From Prorocentrum cordatum (taxonomy: Eukaryota > Sar > Dinophyceae > Prorocentrales > Prorocentraceae): DNA of 64,000 bases. The stretch spans positions 339,234-403,233 of the forward strand of contig CAUYUJ010016283.1 in assembly GCA_963575745.1 (NCBI GenBank), read 5' to 3'. This document shows, piece after piece, positions 63,914-64,000 of this stretch (position 1 is its first letter; each line of letters starts with the position of its first letter). The position numbers and the translations under genes are program-made. A model generated the notes under the pieces. It saw only the letters and a list, made by a program, of their open reading frames with translations. It had not been told where the DNA came from and made no database searches.

Positions 63914-64000
63914 GCAGCAACAGCAAAAGCAACAGCAAAAGCAACAGCAAAAGCAACAGCAACAGCAACAACAATAACAACAACAATCAGTATACACTCA
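63076..64000 (+). repeat. Macrosatellite unit 10 (type II), continues past the window
   Basis: CAA run (63076-63173), leader in the type II form (CTTATACCCCAACCCTCGAT), S44-like steps in type II form (63290-63670), type II terminal module (CACATTTAAGCTCAAGCC at 63695), then a CAA/CAG run (63822-63990). AATCAGTATACACTCA at the end may begin the next leader. Confidence 0.9.

Overview
This window looks like nuclear DNA of a dinoflagellate. The best single clue is a 16-base exact match, on the minus strand at 41144-41159, to the 3' part of the dinoflagellate spliced leader, followed by a short open frame. Supporting it are broken pieces of a LINE-like endonuclease and reverse transcriptase of the kind common in dinoflagellate genomes, GC-rich DNA with high-GC third codon positions in the few plausible coding stretches, and very heavy satellite and microsatellite content. 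I cannot name a genus from the sequence alone. No rRNA, tRNA or snRNA gene, CRISPR array or clearly intact protein-coding gene was found.

Layout. 0-3.4 kb: GC-rich DNA and a candidate two-exon gene on the minus strand. 3.9-5.5 kb: an array of a roughly 90-bp satellite, here called S90. 6.2-7.3 kb: a CACTGTCCC minisatellite between inverted arms. 7.3-13.5 kb: mostly unique DNA with exon-like relics. 13.5-17.2 kb: a graveyard of retroelement pieces in opposing orientations. 18-31 kb: dispersed short repeat families (A to E below), a small inverted-repeat element, CT and purine tracts, and a frameshifted gene relic at 22.8-23.3 kb. 30.2-31.2 and 36.0-37.1 kb: arrays of a 14-15-bp unit (family G) organised into 365-382-bp higher-order units. 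33-36 kb: GAC/GTC repeats and a C-rich tandem array. 38.7-40.2 and 43.0-44.3 kb: long CAT/CAG arrays; the second is the right arm of a large inverted repeat that starts at 41.75 kb. 47.5-48.1 kb: S90 again, inverted. 51.9 kb to the end: a macrosatellite of composite units. A full unit carries a CAA microsatellite, a conserved leader of about 120 bp, a GAC run, an array of a roughly 19-bp unit (S19), an array of a roughly 44-bp unit (S44), and a conserved terminal module leading into the next CAA run.

How it fits together. Most of the sequence is non-coding repeat DNA. Many repeats are modular: a microsatellite sits at a fixed place next to a conserved non-microsatellite block, and the same block order recurs tens of kilobases away (23.5-23.9 versus 58-63 kb; 19.3-20.2 versus 50.8-51.2 kb). 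This points to amplification or movement of composite units rather than simple slippage alone. The protein-like stretches are short, lack flanking exons that can be recognised, and often carry stops or frameshifts, so they are given as candidate exons or relics.
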